64,000 nucleotides of DNA from Nocardia sp. NBC_01327. Lineage in GTDB: Bacteria; Actinomycetota; Actinomycetes; Mycobacteriales; Mycobacteriaceae. The stretch is from assembly GCF_035958815.1 (NCBI RefSeq), contig NZ_CP108383.1, positions 2,046,001 through 2,110,000 on the forward strand, given 5' to 3'. The position numbers and the translations under genes are program-made. Positions 32,768-41,242 of the stretch are shown here, piece by piece (the first letter of the stretch is position 1; the number at the start of each line of letters is the position of its first letter). Under the pieces are notes generated by a model. That model had not been told where the DNA came from and did not search any database. It saw only the letters and a list, made by a program, of their open reading frames with translations.

Positions 32768-32898
32768 TTTGCTGGGATGTGGCCGGACTCACGGGGCTGA
32801 ACAGGTGGCAGGTGCCCGCAGACTTGCGCGACCTACACCTTTCGAACAATGATCTGGCGTGTTGGCATAGCGCCAGTAAGTGAGACAGGGAGGTCCGC

Positions 32899-33363
32899 AT
32901 GGCGAACGACGCCACCCCGCCGCTGCATGAAATCGTGAACAGCGCGCTCGAGTTCACGGTTCCGATCGCGCACAAGATGGGTGTCCAGGCGACCGAGGTG
33001 CGGCCCGGCTACGCCTCCACCAAGGTCCCGGTCGAGGGCAATGGCAATCACTTCGGCGTCATGTACGCTGGCGTGCTCTTCACCGTCGCCGAGGTGCTCG
33101 GCGGGGCGCTCGCGCTCGCCAGCTTCGATACCTCGAAGTACTACCCGCTGGTCAAGGATCTGCACATTTTCTTCCGCAGGCCCGCCGCCACCGACGTGAC
33201 GGCCGTGGCCACCATGTCGGAGGAGGAAATCGCCCGCGTCGCCGAAGAGGCGGACCTCAAGGGCAAGTCGGACTTCAGCCTGAAGGCCGTCGTCACCGAT
33301 GCCAACGGTGTGGTCGTCGCGGAAACCGAAGGGCTGTACCAGCTCCGCGCGCACAACAAGTAG
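32899..33363 (+). CDS. Hotdog-fold thioesterase-like protein (PaaI/YiiD-C type)
   Basis: A 154-residue hotdog protein with AGGGAGG before its ATG. The sequence KVPVEGNGNHFGVMYAGVLFTVAEVLGGALA (from about residue 40) matches the central helix and active-site region of PaaI/DUF4442-like thioesterases, where an Asn/His/Gly loop precedes the helix. The C-terminal strand carries FSLKAVVTDANGVVVAETEG. Such proteins hydrolyse acyl-CoA esters. It is alone on this strand, divergent from the GntR gene and convergent with the epoxide-hydrolase gene; substrate unknown. Confidence 0.78.
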   Translation: MANDATPPLHEIVNSALEFTVPIAHKMGVQATEVRPGYASTKVPVEGNGNHFGVMYAGVLFTVAEVLGGALALASFDTSKYYPLVKDLHIFFRRPAATDVTAVATMSEEEIARVAEEADLKGKSDFSLKAVVTDANGVVVAETEGLYQLRAHNK

Positions 33364-33390
33364 CGCGCGGGCTGTCGCGGCGCGGGCGGC

Positions 33391-33768
33391 TCATCCCTGG
33401 GTGAGCTGCCCGAACTGCGCCATATCGAAGTAGTCGCGCCAGGCGGCGATCTTGCCGTCGGCGATCTCGAACACGCCCATGACCGGCAGCTCGATCTGCT
33501 TGTCGCCGAGGGTGAAACGGTCGGTGCGCTCATTGAGCACCACATTCCCGTGGGCGGACTGGTGGTGAATGCCGAAGTCGATCCCGCCGAACGCGCCGAT
33601 GAAACCGCGCAGGAAATCGAGAATGGCCGCCCTGCCGAGCAGCGGCTGCATGGGGATATTGTGGTAGACGGCATCCTCGGCGAAATACTTGGCAATGGAT
33701 TCCGGTGTGCCGCTGAGCCATTCGGCACAGAAGGCGGTGACCAGGGCTTCGGGGGACTGAGTGGTCAT
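33391..33768 (-). CDS. Limonene-epoxide-hydrolase-like protein (EphG type)
   Basis: A 125-residue SnoaL-fold protein. The Arg-Asp pair in VVLNERTDRFTLGD near residue 75 and the Asp in AAWRDYFDMAQFG near 115 match the Asp-Arg-Asp triad of limonene-1,2-epoxide hydrolases and mycobacterial EphG (Rv2740), known to open bulky epoxides including sterol epoxides. ATG 33768 gives the family-standard start MTTQSPEALVTAFCAEWLSG. The P450 gene ends only 20 bases upstream on the same strand, so epoxidation by the P450 followed by hydrolysis here is plausible. Confidence 0.82.
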   Translation of the reverse strand: MTTQSPEALVTAFCAEWLSGTPESIAKYFAEDAVYHNIPMQPLLGRAAILDFLRGFIGAFGGIDFGIHHQSAHGNVVLNERTDRFTLGDKQIELPVMGVFEIADGKIAAWRDYFDMAQFGQLTQG

Positions 33769-33788
33769 GTGGCGGGGAGCCTTTCGAT

Positions 33789-35009
33789 TCAGTGGATGTG
33801 CAGGGGGAGGGTCTGGTGGCGGCGCACGAGAATGCTCGGGAACCATTGCGGCGGTGCGTCATCGACGAGGGTGAACCGCGAGCTGCGTTCCAGTAGCGCC
33901 GTGAGGGCGGCGGTGGCCTCCATCCGGGCCAGCGCCGAACCGACACAGAAGTGCACACCGCGGCCGAAGGCCAGATTGTTCGCACCGCTGCGGCGGTCCA
34001 GGTCCAGTGTGTCCGGCTGCTCGAACCGGGCCGGATCGCGATTGGCGGCACCCCACATCAGCAGCAGATGACTGCCGGCCGGGAGAGTGACGCCGCCGAG
34101 CACGGTGTCCTCGGTGACGTGCCGATGATGGCCGCGGAACGGCGATTCCAGGCGCAGCGCCTCGTCGATGAAGGCCGGAATGAGGGCGGGCTCGCGGCGC
34201 AGTTCGTCCTGGAGTTCGGGATCGGCGGCGAGCATGCGCGCCGAATTGGCGATCAATCCGGCACTGGACTCGCCTCCCGCGCCGACCAATTGGACCAGTA
34301 CCAGCACCGCGACGGTATCGCTCAGTTCGCCTGCCGCACAGGCGCGGGCGAGTACGCCGAGCAGATCGTCGCGCGGATTCGCCTCAGCGGCTTTGAATGT
34401 GGTGTACAGATACCCGGTCAGCTCGGCGGCGGCCGTCACCGAATGGCCGAATCGATCGCCGTCCACCACCCCGCCCAGCATTTCGGTGCTGTCGTAGGCC
34501 CAGGAAAGCAGTTGCGGCACATCCGATTCCGGGAGGCCGATGATATCGGCGACCAGTGCGAGTGGCAGCTGGTCGGCCATGCCGGTGGCCCAGTCGATGC
34601 GCCCGCTGTGCAGATTCCGTGACCACAGCTCGTCCACCAGTTCGCGCACGGTCGGGCCGAGACCGCGAATTCGCTTGGCCAGCAGCGGCTGCACCAGTTT
34701 GCGGTGGGTGAGATGGGCCGGATCGTCGGCGGTGGCCAGCACGTGCACGGCCTGCCCGCCGCCATCCATATCGAAGGTCACGTGCGGCCCGTCCGGCTGA
34801 CGCAGCAGCACACCGGTGAGGTTCGAGGAGAACGCCTCGGGCTGATTCACCGCTTCGGCCACCAGATCCCACGAGGTCACCAGGTAGAAATCGGTGCCCG
34901 GAATGCGGTACACCGGCGATTGCTCACGCAGTTGCCGATAGAGCGGATTCGGATCGTCGAGGTGGACGGGATCGAAGATGTCGATCGCATCCGGTGAGGT
35001 CAGCGTCAT
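33789..35009 (-). CDS. Cytochrome P450
   Basis: A 406-residue soluble P450. The haem-binding loop FGRGVHFCVGSALARME lies near residue 345, ExxR is in IDEALRLES near 275, and the I-helix reads QLVGAGGESSAGL near 230, with Gly-Glu-Ser in place of the usual AGxxT. ATG 35009 gives the usual actinobacterial start MTLTSPDAIDIFDP. It requires separate ferredoxin and reductase, which are not nearby. It is co-directional with the EphG-like gene and separated by 20 bases. A 13-bp palindrome (35032-35044) lies just upstream. Substrate unknown; the partner suggests an alkene or sterol-like compound. Confidence 0.9.
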   Translation of the reverse strand: MTLTSPDAIDIFDPVHLDDPNPLYRQLREQSPVYRIPGTDFYLVTSWDLVAEAVNQPEAFSSNLTGVLLRQPDGPHVTFDMDGGGQAVHVLATADDPAHLTHRKLVQPLLAKRIRGLGPTVRELVDELWSRNLHSGRIDWATGMADQLPLALVADIIGLPESDVPQLLSWAYDSTEMLGGVVDGDRFGHSVTAAAELTGYLYTTFKAAEANPRDDLLGVLARACAAGELSDTVAVLVLVQLVGAGGESSAGLIANSARMLAADPELQDELRREPALIPAFIDEALRLESPFRGHHRHVTEDTVLGGVTLPAGSHLLLMWGAANRDPARFEQPDTLDLDRRSGANNLAFGRGVHFCVGSALARMEATAALTALLERSSRFTLVDDAPPQWFPSILVRRHQTLPLHIH

Positions 35010-35031
35010 TGCCACTCCGAAGTCGGGAACC

Positions 35032-35044
35032 TGTGCTGAGCACA
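35032..35044. promoter_or_regulatory. 13-bp palindrome upstream of the P450 gene
   Basis: TGTGCT-G-AGCACA, perfect 6-bp arms, starts 23 bases before the P450 ATG; a second small dyad CACGG-N4-CCGTG adjoins it (35043-35056). This makes a compact operator candidate. Confidence 0.4.
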
Positions 35045-35166
35045 CGGTTTCCCGTGCCGAATCGACTGTCAAGAAGTGTCTCGGTGCGAGAATTATGCAC
35101 AGGTGGATGCTGCGGAGACTTCCACGCCCATCTGCCATATTTGCTGCTCAGGCCATATATCAAAAG

Positions 35167-35194
35167 CGAGACAATCAGAAGTGATTGTCTCGCC
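35167..35194 (-). terminator. Rho-independent terminator of the MDR reductase operon
   Basis: GCGAGACAATCA and TGATTGTCTCGC form a perfect 12-bp stem with a 4-base loop. On the minus strand it is followed by TTTTGATAT, giving the U-tract expected of an intrinsic terminator. It lies 56 bases after the stop codon of the reductase gene (35250), and insulates the P450 promoter from that operon. Confidence 0.85.
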
Positions 35195-35249
35195 ATGAGA
35201 TGCGGTGATCCGCGTCAGCGGCCGGTGGTGTCGCGCCGCCGGGTCGCTT

Positions 35250-36266
35250 CTATTCGCTGTGGGACAGGCGCACCAGCATCTTGCCGGTATTGGCGCCGTT
35301 CATCAGCGCGGTGAAGGCCTCGAGGGTCTGGTCGATGCCGTCCACCACCGTCTCCTCGGTGCGCAGCGAACCGTCGGCCAGCCAGCCGGCCGCCTTGCCG
35401 ATCCACTCCGGCGCCTGGTGCAGATGATCGGTGACATTCATGCCGAGCAGATTGATCCGCTTGCCGATGGCGAGCACCAGATGGCGCGGTCCGGGCGGCA
35501 ATTCGGTGTCGTTGTACACGGAGATGGCCCCGCACAGTGCAATTCGGCCGCGCAGGTTCATGGTGGCCAGGGCGGCGTCGAGATGATCGCCACCGACATT
35601 GTCGAAGTAGACGTCGATGCCCTCGGGTGCGGCGGCGGCCAGCTGCCCGGCGAGATCACCCTTGCGGTAATCGATGGCGACGTCGTAGCCGAATTCGTTC
35701 AGGAGCCGAGCGGTCTTCTCCGGCCCGCCCGCGGAGCCGATGACCTTGGCCGCGCCCAGGCGCTTGGCGATCTGCCCGGCAACGGAACCCACCGCGCCCG
35801 CCGCACCCGAGATGAAGACGACATCGCCCTCGCGCACCGGCGCGACCTCGGTGAGCCCCGCGTACGCGGTCAAACCGGTGGTGCCGAGAACGCCCAGATA
35901 TGACTGCGGGGAGGCGATTTCGGTATTCAGCACCTGCACGCCCGCGGCGTCCGCCAGTGCGTATTCGCGCCAGCCGTAGAAGTGGCTCACGACCGTGCCG
36001 ACCGGAACCGTCTCCGCGGCGGAGGCCACCACGGTGCCGACCGCGCCACCGGTCATGGCCTCACCCAAACCGAAAGGCGGAATATAGGATTCGACATCGT
36101 TCATGCGGCCGCGCATATACGGATCCACCGACAGCCAGTCATTGCGGACCAGCACCTGACCCGGAGCGGGCTCGGGCAGCGTCACGGTGGCGAACTCGAA
36201 ATCGGCCGGCTTCGGCTCGCCGATCGGACGGGCGATCAAACGCCATTCGCGGCTGGATACGGTCAT
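35250..36266 (-). CDS. NADP-dependent medium-chain reductase (CurA-like MDR)
   Basis: A 338-residue zinc-free MDR enzyme of the leukotriene B4 / 2-alkenal reductase group. The N-terminal part has the family strings MTVSSREWRLIARPIGEPKP and RNDWLSVDPYMRGRMNDVES. The NADPH site is VFISGAAGAVGSVAGQIAKR near 150, followed by GIDVYFDNVGGDHLDAAL. It reduces alpha,beta-unsaturated ketones or aldehydes. Its ATG overlaps the TetR stop (ATGA at 36263-36266), so DJ-1/PfpI, TetR and this enzyme form one operon, presumably for electrophile stress. The terminator at 35167-35194 follows. Confidence 0.88.
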   Translation of the reverse strand: MTVSSREWRLIARPIGEPKPADFEFATVTLPEPAPGQVLVRNDWLSVDPYMRGRMNDVESYIPPFGLGEAMTGGAVGTVVASAAETVPVGTVVSHFYGWREYALADAAGVQVLNTEIASPQSYLGVLGTTGLTAYAGLTEVAPVREGDVVFISGAAGAVGSVAGQIAKRLGAAKVIGSAGGPEKTARLLNEFGYDVAIDYRKGDLAGQLAAAAPEGIDVYFDNVGGDHLDAALATMNLRGRIALCGAISVYNDTELPPGPRHLVLAIGKRINLLGMNVTDHLHQAPEWIGKAAGWLADGSLRTEETVVDGIDQTLEAFTALMNGANTGKMLVRLSHSE

Positions 36267-36823
36267 TGCTGTTCTCCTTCGGGAGGTTTCATCGGATTCG
36301 CGGCGAGGCCGCGCAGAATGGTGTCGGTCGCGCCGCGCAGCAGGTCCGGCCGGTCGGCCGCGAGCAGGCCGATTGCGGTGGCCAGCACGATCTGCGCGGC
36401 ATCGCCGGGTTGTGCGATGCCCGCCTCGGTGAGCACGCCGGTGAGCAGTTCGCGCAGATCGCCGGTGAAGCTGCGGCAGATATCGCCGCACAGCCGCGCC
36501 TGCTCACCGAGAAGTTCCGCGGCATGCGGAGATTCGGCGAAAGCACCGGAGGCCAGGGTCGCCTTGGCGGTGACAATGCCGAATACCTTGTCCGCGAGTG
36601 GAATCGGTGCGGCGGCGGCCGCGTGCGCCTCCGTCAGCGCACGCTCGTGCAGCCGCTCGGCCAGCCGCCGCACCGCATCGTCTTTATTGCGCACGTACTG
36701 ATAGACCGCCGACCGGGAAACGCCTGTCTCCGCGGCGATATCGTCCATGGTCGTGCGCCGCGCCCCGTAGCGCAGCAGACAGCGCAGGGTGGCGTCGAGT
36801 ACGTCGGCGGTCCGGTCGGGCAT
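36263..36823 (-). CDS. TetR-family transcriptional regulator
   Basis: A 186-residue regulator starting MPDRTADVLDATLRCLLRYG. The helix-turn-helix spans about residues 8-52 (TTMDDIAAETGVSRSAVYQY, then RNKDDAVRRLAERLHE). The C-terminal domain is helical with several cysteines. ATG 36823 is 5 bases after the DJ-1/PfpI stop, while the next gene overlaps its stop codon; the middle position shows it controls its own operon. A reactive carbonyl as inducer is a guess based on the partner enzymes. Confidence 0.85.
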   Translation of the reverse strand: MPDRTADVLDATLRCLLRYGARRTTMDDIAAETGVSRSAVYQYVRNKDDAVRRLAERLHERALTEAHAAAAAPIPLADKVFGIVTAKATLASGAFAESPHAAELLGEQARLCGDICRSFTGDLRELLTGVLTEAGIAQPGDAAQIVLATAIGLLAADRPDLLRGATDTILRGLAANPMKPPEGEQQ

Positions 36824-36828
36824 GCGTG

Positions 36829-37521
36829 TCAGAGCGCCTTCAGCAACTCCGCCGCCAGTGGCGCCGACGAAGCCGGATTCTGGCCGGTGTACAGATTGCG
36901 GTCCACCACCACGTGCGGGGCCCACGGCTCGCCCTCGCTGTAGTCCACGCCCAGCGCGATGAGCCGATCCTGCAGCAGCCACTTCGCCTTGTCGGCGAGC
37001 CCGGCCTGGGTCTCCTCGGCATTGCTGAAGGCCGCCACCCGGTATCCCGCGAACGGGGACTTGCCGTCGGCGTCCACCGTCGCCAGCAGGGCGGCCGGGG
37101 CGTGGCAGACCACACCGAGCGGCTTGCCCGATGCCAGTGCGGCATTGAGCAATCGCCCCGAGGTGGCGTCGACGGCGAGATCCTCCATCGGGCCGTGGCC
37201 GCCCGGGTAGTAGACCGCGTCGTAATCGGCCAGGTCGACCGCGGCGAGGTCGATGGGCTGCGTCAATTCGGTTGCCTTGCGCAGGGTTTCGGCGATCTTC
37301 TCGGCGCCCTCCGGGCCGCCGTTGGCTCCGGGTGCGAGGCTGCCGCCGTCGACGGTCGGCACCACCGCACCGGGGGTGGCCACCACGATCTCGTGCCCGG
37401 CGGCCTTGATGGCCTCGTAGGGTGCGGCGAACTCCTCGGCCCAGTACCCGGTGGGGTGCCTGGTGCCGTCGGCCAGCGTCCAGTAGTCGACGCCGGTCAT
37501 GACGAACAGGACCTTGGCCAT
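36829..37521 (-). CDS. DJ-1/PfpI family protein (Hsp31-like)
   Basis: A 230-residue type 1 glutamine-amidotransferase-like protein. The nucleophile elbow is LGVVCHAPAALLATVDADG near residue 135 with Cys then His, and the acidic residue precedes YYPGGHGPMEDLAVD near 112. ATG 37521 follows AGGAGC. Relatives (Hsp31, HchA-like) act as glyoxalase III or deglycase on methylglyoxal, which fits an operon with a TetR regulator and an unsaturated-carbonyl reductase. Confidence 0.85.
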   Translation of the reverse strand: MAKVLFVMTGVDYWTLADGTRHPTGYWAEEFAAPYEAIKAAGHEIVVATPGAVVPTVDGGSLAPGANGGPEGAEKIAETLRKATELTQPIDLAAVDLADYDAVYYPGGHGPMEDLAVDATSGRLLNAALASGKPLGVVCHAPAALLATVDADGKSPFAGYRVAAFSNAEETQAGLADKAKWLLQDRLIALGVDYSEGEPWAPHVVVDRNLYTGQNPASSAPLAAELLKAL

Positions 37522-37624
37522 GATGCTCCTCGAGTCTGTGGATGAACTGACACTGTGTATGCAGAATGTCAGGTTGTCGCAGTCCCTACCGTAGGTGCCG
37601 AAATATCGGCTGACCAATAGACTC

Positions 37625-37643
37625 GCCTATATGAGACATAGGC
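37625..37643. promoter_or_regulatory. LysR-type box: GCCTAT-N7-ATAGGC
   Basis: A perfect 6-bp dyad containing the T-N11-A core of LysR regulators lies 14 bases before the GTG of the LysR gene and about 104 bases from the divergent DJ-1/PfpI start. A further small dyad GCCGA-N4-TCGGC sits at 37597-37610. An in-frame ATG (37631) falls inside the box, arguing that translation starts downstream of it. Confidence 0.55.
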
Positions 37644-37657
37644 AGGCCGATGGTTCC

Positions 37658-38557
37658 GTGGACTTGACGCAGCTCCGCACGTTTCTGGCGGTCTACCGGG
37701 CCGGATCGATCACCGCGGGCGCCGGTCAGGTCGGCCTGTCCCAGCCCACTGTGACAACGCAGCTGCAGGCGCTCGAACGCCGATTGGGCCGACCGCTGTT
37801 CGAACGTCTGCCGCGCGGCGTCACCCCGACCGCCGCCGCCCACGATCTCGCGGCCCGGGTCGCCGGACCCTTCGACGCGCTGGAAATCGTGGTCGGTGAT
37901 GCTCCGGCCGAGCACACCCAGGAGCCACCGGTCCTGCTCGGTGGTCCCGCCGAAATGCTGGCGGCGCTGACACTGCCCTCCCTTGCTCCGCTCGTCGCGC
38001 ATGGCATCCGCTTCACCATCACCACCGGGCTGGCCGATGAACTGCTGGCGGATCTGCGTCTGGGCAAGCTCGATCTGGTGCTGTCCACCATTCGCCCGCG
38101 CGGCCGGACCGTCCTCGCGGAACCGCTGGCCGATGAGGAGTTCGTGCTCGTCGCCGCGCCACAGGTGGCGGCCGCGGTGGATGTGGCGCGGCTACGGGTC
38201 AACGACCTCACCGGGATTCCGCTGATCAGCTATGCGCCGGATCTGCCCATTGTGCGCCGATATTGGCGGCACGTCTTCGACACCCGGCTGGAAGCCGAAG
38301 CCGCCCTTGTCATTCCGGATCTGCGCGCGGTACTGGCCGCCGTGGTCGCGGGGGCCGGGGTGAGTGTGCTCCCGCGCTATCTGTGCGCGCGGGAGCTCGA
38401 GGCGGGCGGGATCGTCACACTGCTGGATCCCGAAGACTCCCCGATCAATACCGTGTATCTCGCGCGCCGGGTGGGCGGCCAGTCCCGTCCGCACGTCGAT
38501 CTGGTCCGCACCCGGCTGCTCGAGGCGGCCGAAGTGTGGCGCACGTGCGTGCACTGA
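37658..38557 (+). CDS. LysR-family transcriptional regulator
   Basis: A 299-residue regulator. The helix-turn-helix is at residues 1-60 (VDLTQLRTFLAVYRAGSITA, then VGLSQPTVTTQLQALERRLG and LFERLPRGVTPT). The effector domain has the usual two lobes, with a conserved EEFVLVAAP block near 130. GTG 37658 is chosen because it gives the standard LysR N-terminus and avoids starting inside the T-N11-A dyad at 37625-37643. The likely targets are itself and the divergent DJ-1/PfpI-TetR-reductase operon. It converges with the oleate hydratase gene at a 12-base gap. Confidence 0.85.
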   Translation: MDLTQLRTFLAVYRAGSITAGAGQVGLSQPTVTTQLQALERRLGRPLFERLPRGVTPTAAAHDLAARVAGPFDALEIVVGDAPAEHTQEPPVLLGGPAEMLAALTLPSLAPLVAHGIRFTITTGLADELLADLRLGKLDLVLSTIRPRGRTVLAEPLADEEFVLVAAPQVAAAVDVARLRVNDLTGIPLISYAPDLPIVRRYWRHVFDTRLEAEAALVIPDLRAVLAAVVAGAGVSVLPRYLCARELEAGGIVTLLDPEDSPINTVYLARRVGGQSRPHVDLVRTRLLEAAEVWRTCVH

Positions 38558-38569
38558 CCGCCCCCGGGC

Positions 38570-40330
38570 CTATTTGCCGATCAGCCCGAATTCCGTGAGC
38601 AGTTCACCGATTTCATTGCCCTCCAGGCGCTTCATCAAGCGCTTGCGCAGAATCTGCGGTCCCGGTAGATCGATGGCCGCGCCATCGCGCAGCCGGCTGG
38701 TGGCCGCCAGCAGCGAACGGACGTCGTAGGTGGAGGCGAAGACCTCCGGTACCCCGCGCTCGATATCGAGCAGCTGATACGCGGCCTCCATACCGGTGCG
38801 CACCGAGTACTCGGTGGTGAAGATGCAGTCGCGGCTGGTCTCGGAGAACTGGCCGATGAAGGCGAAGTTCACCGAACCCTCCGGCACCACCTGCGGGCGG
38901 TCACCGGCCTTGCGCGGCATGAAGAACGAGGTCACGTACGGCATCATGCAGGGGACGCAGGTGCTGGCATTCGCGGCGAGCTCGGCGATGTCCTCGACCG
39001 GAACGCCCATGTGGTACAGCCACTCCTGGGTGATCTCCTCACCCGTGCACTCCTGCATGGTCTTCTTCACGTAGTCGCCGGGGACGTCCACGAACAGTGA
39101 GTAGACCCAGACGACGATCTGATCCTTGGGCTGCTGCTTGAAGTGCGGCTGCCGGTTGACCGTCCAGCTCAGCAGCCAGCTGGAGTCCTTCGCGGTGACG
39201 ATGCCGCCGGTGACGACCTTGCCGCTGAACGGATCTCGCTTACAGATCTTCTGAATGTATTCGGGGATACGCTGATCCAGCGTGGTGACGGTGGCCGATT
39301 CCCATTTGGTCTTCTCGATATCGCCGGCGAACACGTCCGGATGCCCGAAGGCCGGATCCTTGGCCGCCAGCGTCCGCCACAGATCCCAGGCGGGTGCGGG
39401 GCCGGTCTTCAGCTTCGCGGGAGTGTGCTGGTCGCCCTCATCGGAATTCTCCGTCAGCGAGCCGATGGTCATGAGCAGCAGATCGTTCTCGCCCAGATCC
39501 ACGCCGCCCTCGACGCCCTCGGACACCCAGTGGATTCGCTTGGCCTGCTTGCGTTTCGCGCTCAGATCGAAATCGACGTCGGTGACCGTGGTATCGAATT
39601 TGAAGGTCACACCCTGCTCGAGCAGCCACTGGTAGAGCGGCAGCACCAGTGATTCGTACTGGTTGAATTTGGTGAACTTCAGCGCCGAGAAGTCCGGCAG
39701 ACCGCCGATGTGATGGATGAAGCGGTGCAGGTACAGCTTCATCTCCAGGGCGCTGTGCCACTCCTCGAAGGCGAACATGGTGCGCCAGTACATCCAGAAG
39801 TTGCTCTCGAAGAAGTCCTTGGAGAAGACCTCGTCGATGCGCTTGTCCTCCATCTCTTCCCGGCTCGCCAGGAAGATCTTGATGATGTCCTTCTGCGCCT
39901 TCTCGTTCAGCGTGAAGAGGCCGTCGGTGTGCGCGTCCTGACCGCGATCGACGGTGGCGCGCTGCAGCGAGGAGTTCGGGTCATCCTTATTGAGCCAATA
40001 GAATTCGTCCAGCACACTGCCGTCCACCTCCATGGAGGGGATGGTCCGGTACAGATCCCACAGGCATTCGAAATGGTTCTCCATTTCGCGGCCGCCGCGA
40101 ATGACGAAGCCCTTCTTCGGCTTCTTGATGCCGTCGAGGGCGCCGCCGGGAAGCTTCAGCTCCTCCAGAATGGTGATCTTGCTGCCCGGCAGCTGTCCGT
40201 CGCGGATGAGGAAGGCCGCTCCGGACAGCGAGGCGAGGCCGGACCCGACGAACCAGGCCGTCTTCTTGTCCACCCCAGCGGGTTTGCGGGGCCGTGCGAA
40301 GGCTTCGTAGTTGCCATTGCTGTAGTACAT
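38570..40330 (-). CDS. ohyA: Oleate hydratase (myosin-cross-reactive-antigen family)
   Basis: A 586-residue FAD protein that adds water to cis-9 double bonds, making 10-hydroxy fatty acids from oleate or linoleate. Features are MYYSNGNYEAFARPRKPAGV, the FAD site WFVGSGLASLSGAAFLI near residue 27, the conserved GGREMENHFECLWDL near 80, FNQYESLVLPLYQWL near 225, and ASTCVPCMMPYVTSFFMPR near 490. The length is slightly below many homologues. ATG 40330 gives the usual family start. It is followed on the same strand by nothing close and preceded 48 bases upstream by a hydroxyacyl-CoA dehydrogenase and TetR, so the hydroxy acid probably enters beta-oxidation or is sensed there. Confidence 0.93.
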   Translation of the reverse strand: MYYSNGNYEAFARPRKPAGVDKKTAWFVGSGLASLSGAAFLIRDGQLPGSKITILEELKLPGGALDGIKKPKKGFVIRGGREMENHFECLWDLYRTIPSMEVDGSVLDEFYWLNKDDPNSSLQRATVDRGQDAHTDGLFTLNEKAQKDIIKIFLASREEMEDKRIDEVFSKDFFESNFWMYWRTMFAFEEWHSALEMKLYLHRFIHHIGGLPDFSALKFTKFNQYESLVLPLYQWLLEQGVTFKFDTTVTDVDFDLSAKRKQAKRIHWVSEGVEGGVDLGENDLLLMTIGSLTENSDEGDQHTPAKLKTGPAPAWDLWRTLAAKDPAFGHPDVFAGDIEKTKWESATVTTLDQRIPEYIQKICKRDPFSGKVVTGGIVTAKDSSWLLSWTVNRQPHFKQQPKDQIVVWVYSLFVDVPGDYVKKTMQECTGEEITQEWLYHMGVPVEDIAELAANASTCVPCMMPYVTSFFMPRKAGDRPQVVPEGSVNFAFIGQFSETSRDCIFTTEYSVRTGMEAAYQLLDIERGVPEVFASTYDVRSLLAATSRLRDGAAIDLPGPQILRKRLMKRLEGNEIGELLTEFGLIGK

Positions 40331-40378
40331 ATGACTCCTATTCCTGAAGCGGATTCGAACCGGTTGCCGAACAGAGCG

Positions 40379-41242
40379 TTACGCGGAGTACTTGTAAAAG
40401 CCCTCACCGCTGGAGATCCCGAGCTTGCCCTTGTCGATGTAGTTGTCCTTCAACCACTTCGCGAGCTGCTTACCGCCCGGCTCGGTGCTGTTGACGAGAA
40501 TGTTGTACGGCGTGGTCAGCCCGATGACATCGAGAATCTGGAACGGACCCAGCGGCGCGCCGGTGGCAATGCGCCAGGTCTTGTCGACCGCCTCAGGTTC
40601 GGCGTAACCGCCTGCGCTGAGCGACATTCCGGCATTGAGCAGCGGCACCAGCAGCGAATTGAGAACGTAGCCGGCCTTCTCCCTGTGCAGCTCGATCGGC
40701 ACCATGCCGATGGCGGAGGCGAAGTCGACCACCGCCTGGTACACCTTGGGATCGGTCTCCGGCGTGCCCATGACCTCGGCGGTATTGAACTGCCACACCT
40801 GATTCGCGAAGTGCAGCGCCAGGAAACGGTCCGGGCGGCCGGTGAATGCGGCCATATCGCTGGGCAGCAGGGTGGAGGAGTTGGTGGCGAAAATGGTTCG
40901 CTCCGGCGCGAATTCGCCCAGTTTGGTATAGGTGTCCTGCTTGATGCTGAGCACCTCGGGCACCGCCTCGATCACCAGATCGGCCTCTGCCACCGCCTGT
41001 TCCAGATCGGACCTGAGGGTAATGCCCGCGGCGGCCTTCTCGGCCTTGCCGTCACCGCCCCCGGCCACCTGGGACTTGTAGATCTCCGAGAGTTTGACGA
41101 ACCGTTCGCGGGCGGCGTCGAGGGCCTTGTCGTCGATATCGTAGGCCGTGACTTCGAATCCGCTGAACGCTGTCTGGAAGGCGATCTGCGAACCCAGGAC
41201 CCCCGTTCCCAGCACCGTTACCTTGCGGATGTCGATGGTCAA
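40379..41242 (-). CDS. 3-hydroxyacyl-CoA dehydrogenase
   Basis: A 287-residue NAD enzyme of the 3-hydroxybutyryl-CoA dehydrogenase family. The Rossmann site is VTVLGTGVLGSQIAFQTAFS near residue 8; catalytic His and Glu are in FLALHFANQVWQFNTAEVMG near 140, and Asn in AGYVLNSLLVPLLNAG near 190. The start is TTG at 41242: GAGAGGAG lies 6 bases upstream and the TTG overlaps the TetR stop as TTGA, so translation is coupled. It oxidises 3-hydroxyacyl-CoA to 3-ketoacyl-CoA. Grouped with oleate hydratase and a TetR regulator, it likely serves oxidation of hydroxy fatty acids. Confidence 0.88.
   Translation of the reverse strand: MTIDIRKVTVLGTGVLGSQIAFQTAFSGFEVTAYDIDDKALDAARERFVKLSEIYKSQVAGGGDGKAEKAAAGITLRSDLEQAVAEADLVIEAVPEVLSIKQDTYTKLGEFAPERTIFATNSSTLLPSDMAAFTGRPDRFLALHFANQVWQFNTAEVMGTPETDPKVYQAVVDFASAIGMVPIELHREKAGYVLNSLLVPLLNAGMSLSAGGYAEPEAVDKTWRIATGAPLGPFQILDVIGLTTPYNILVNSTEPGGKQLAKWLKDNYIDKGKLGISSGEGFYKYSA

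Noticed and set aside
35067..35072. Perfect TTGACA (minus strand) as -35 of the P450 gene
   Set aside because: No TANNNT-like -10 occurs at 16-19 bases, so it is not reported as a promoter.
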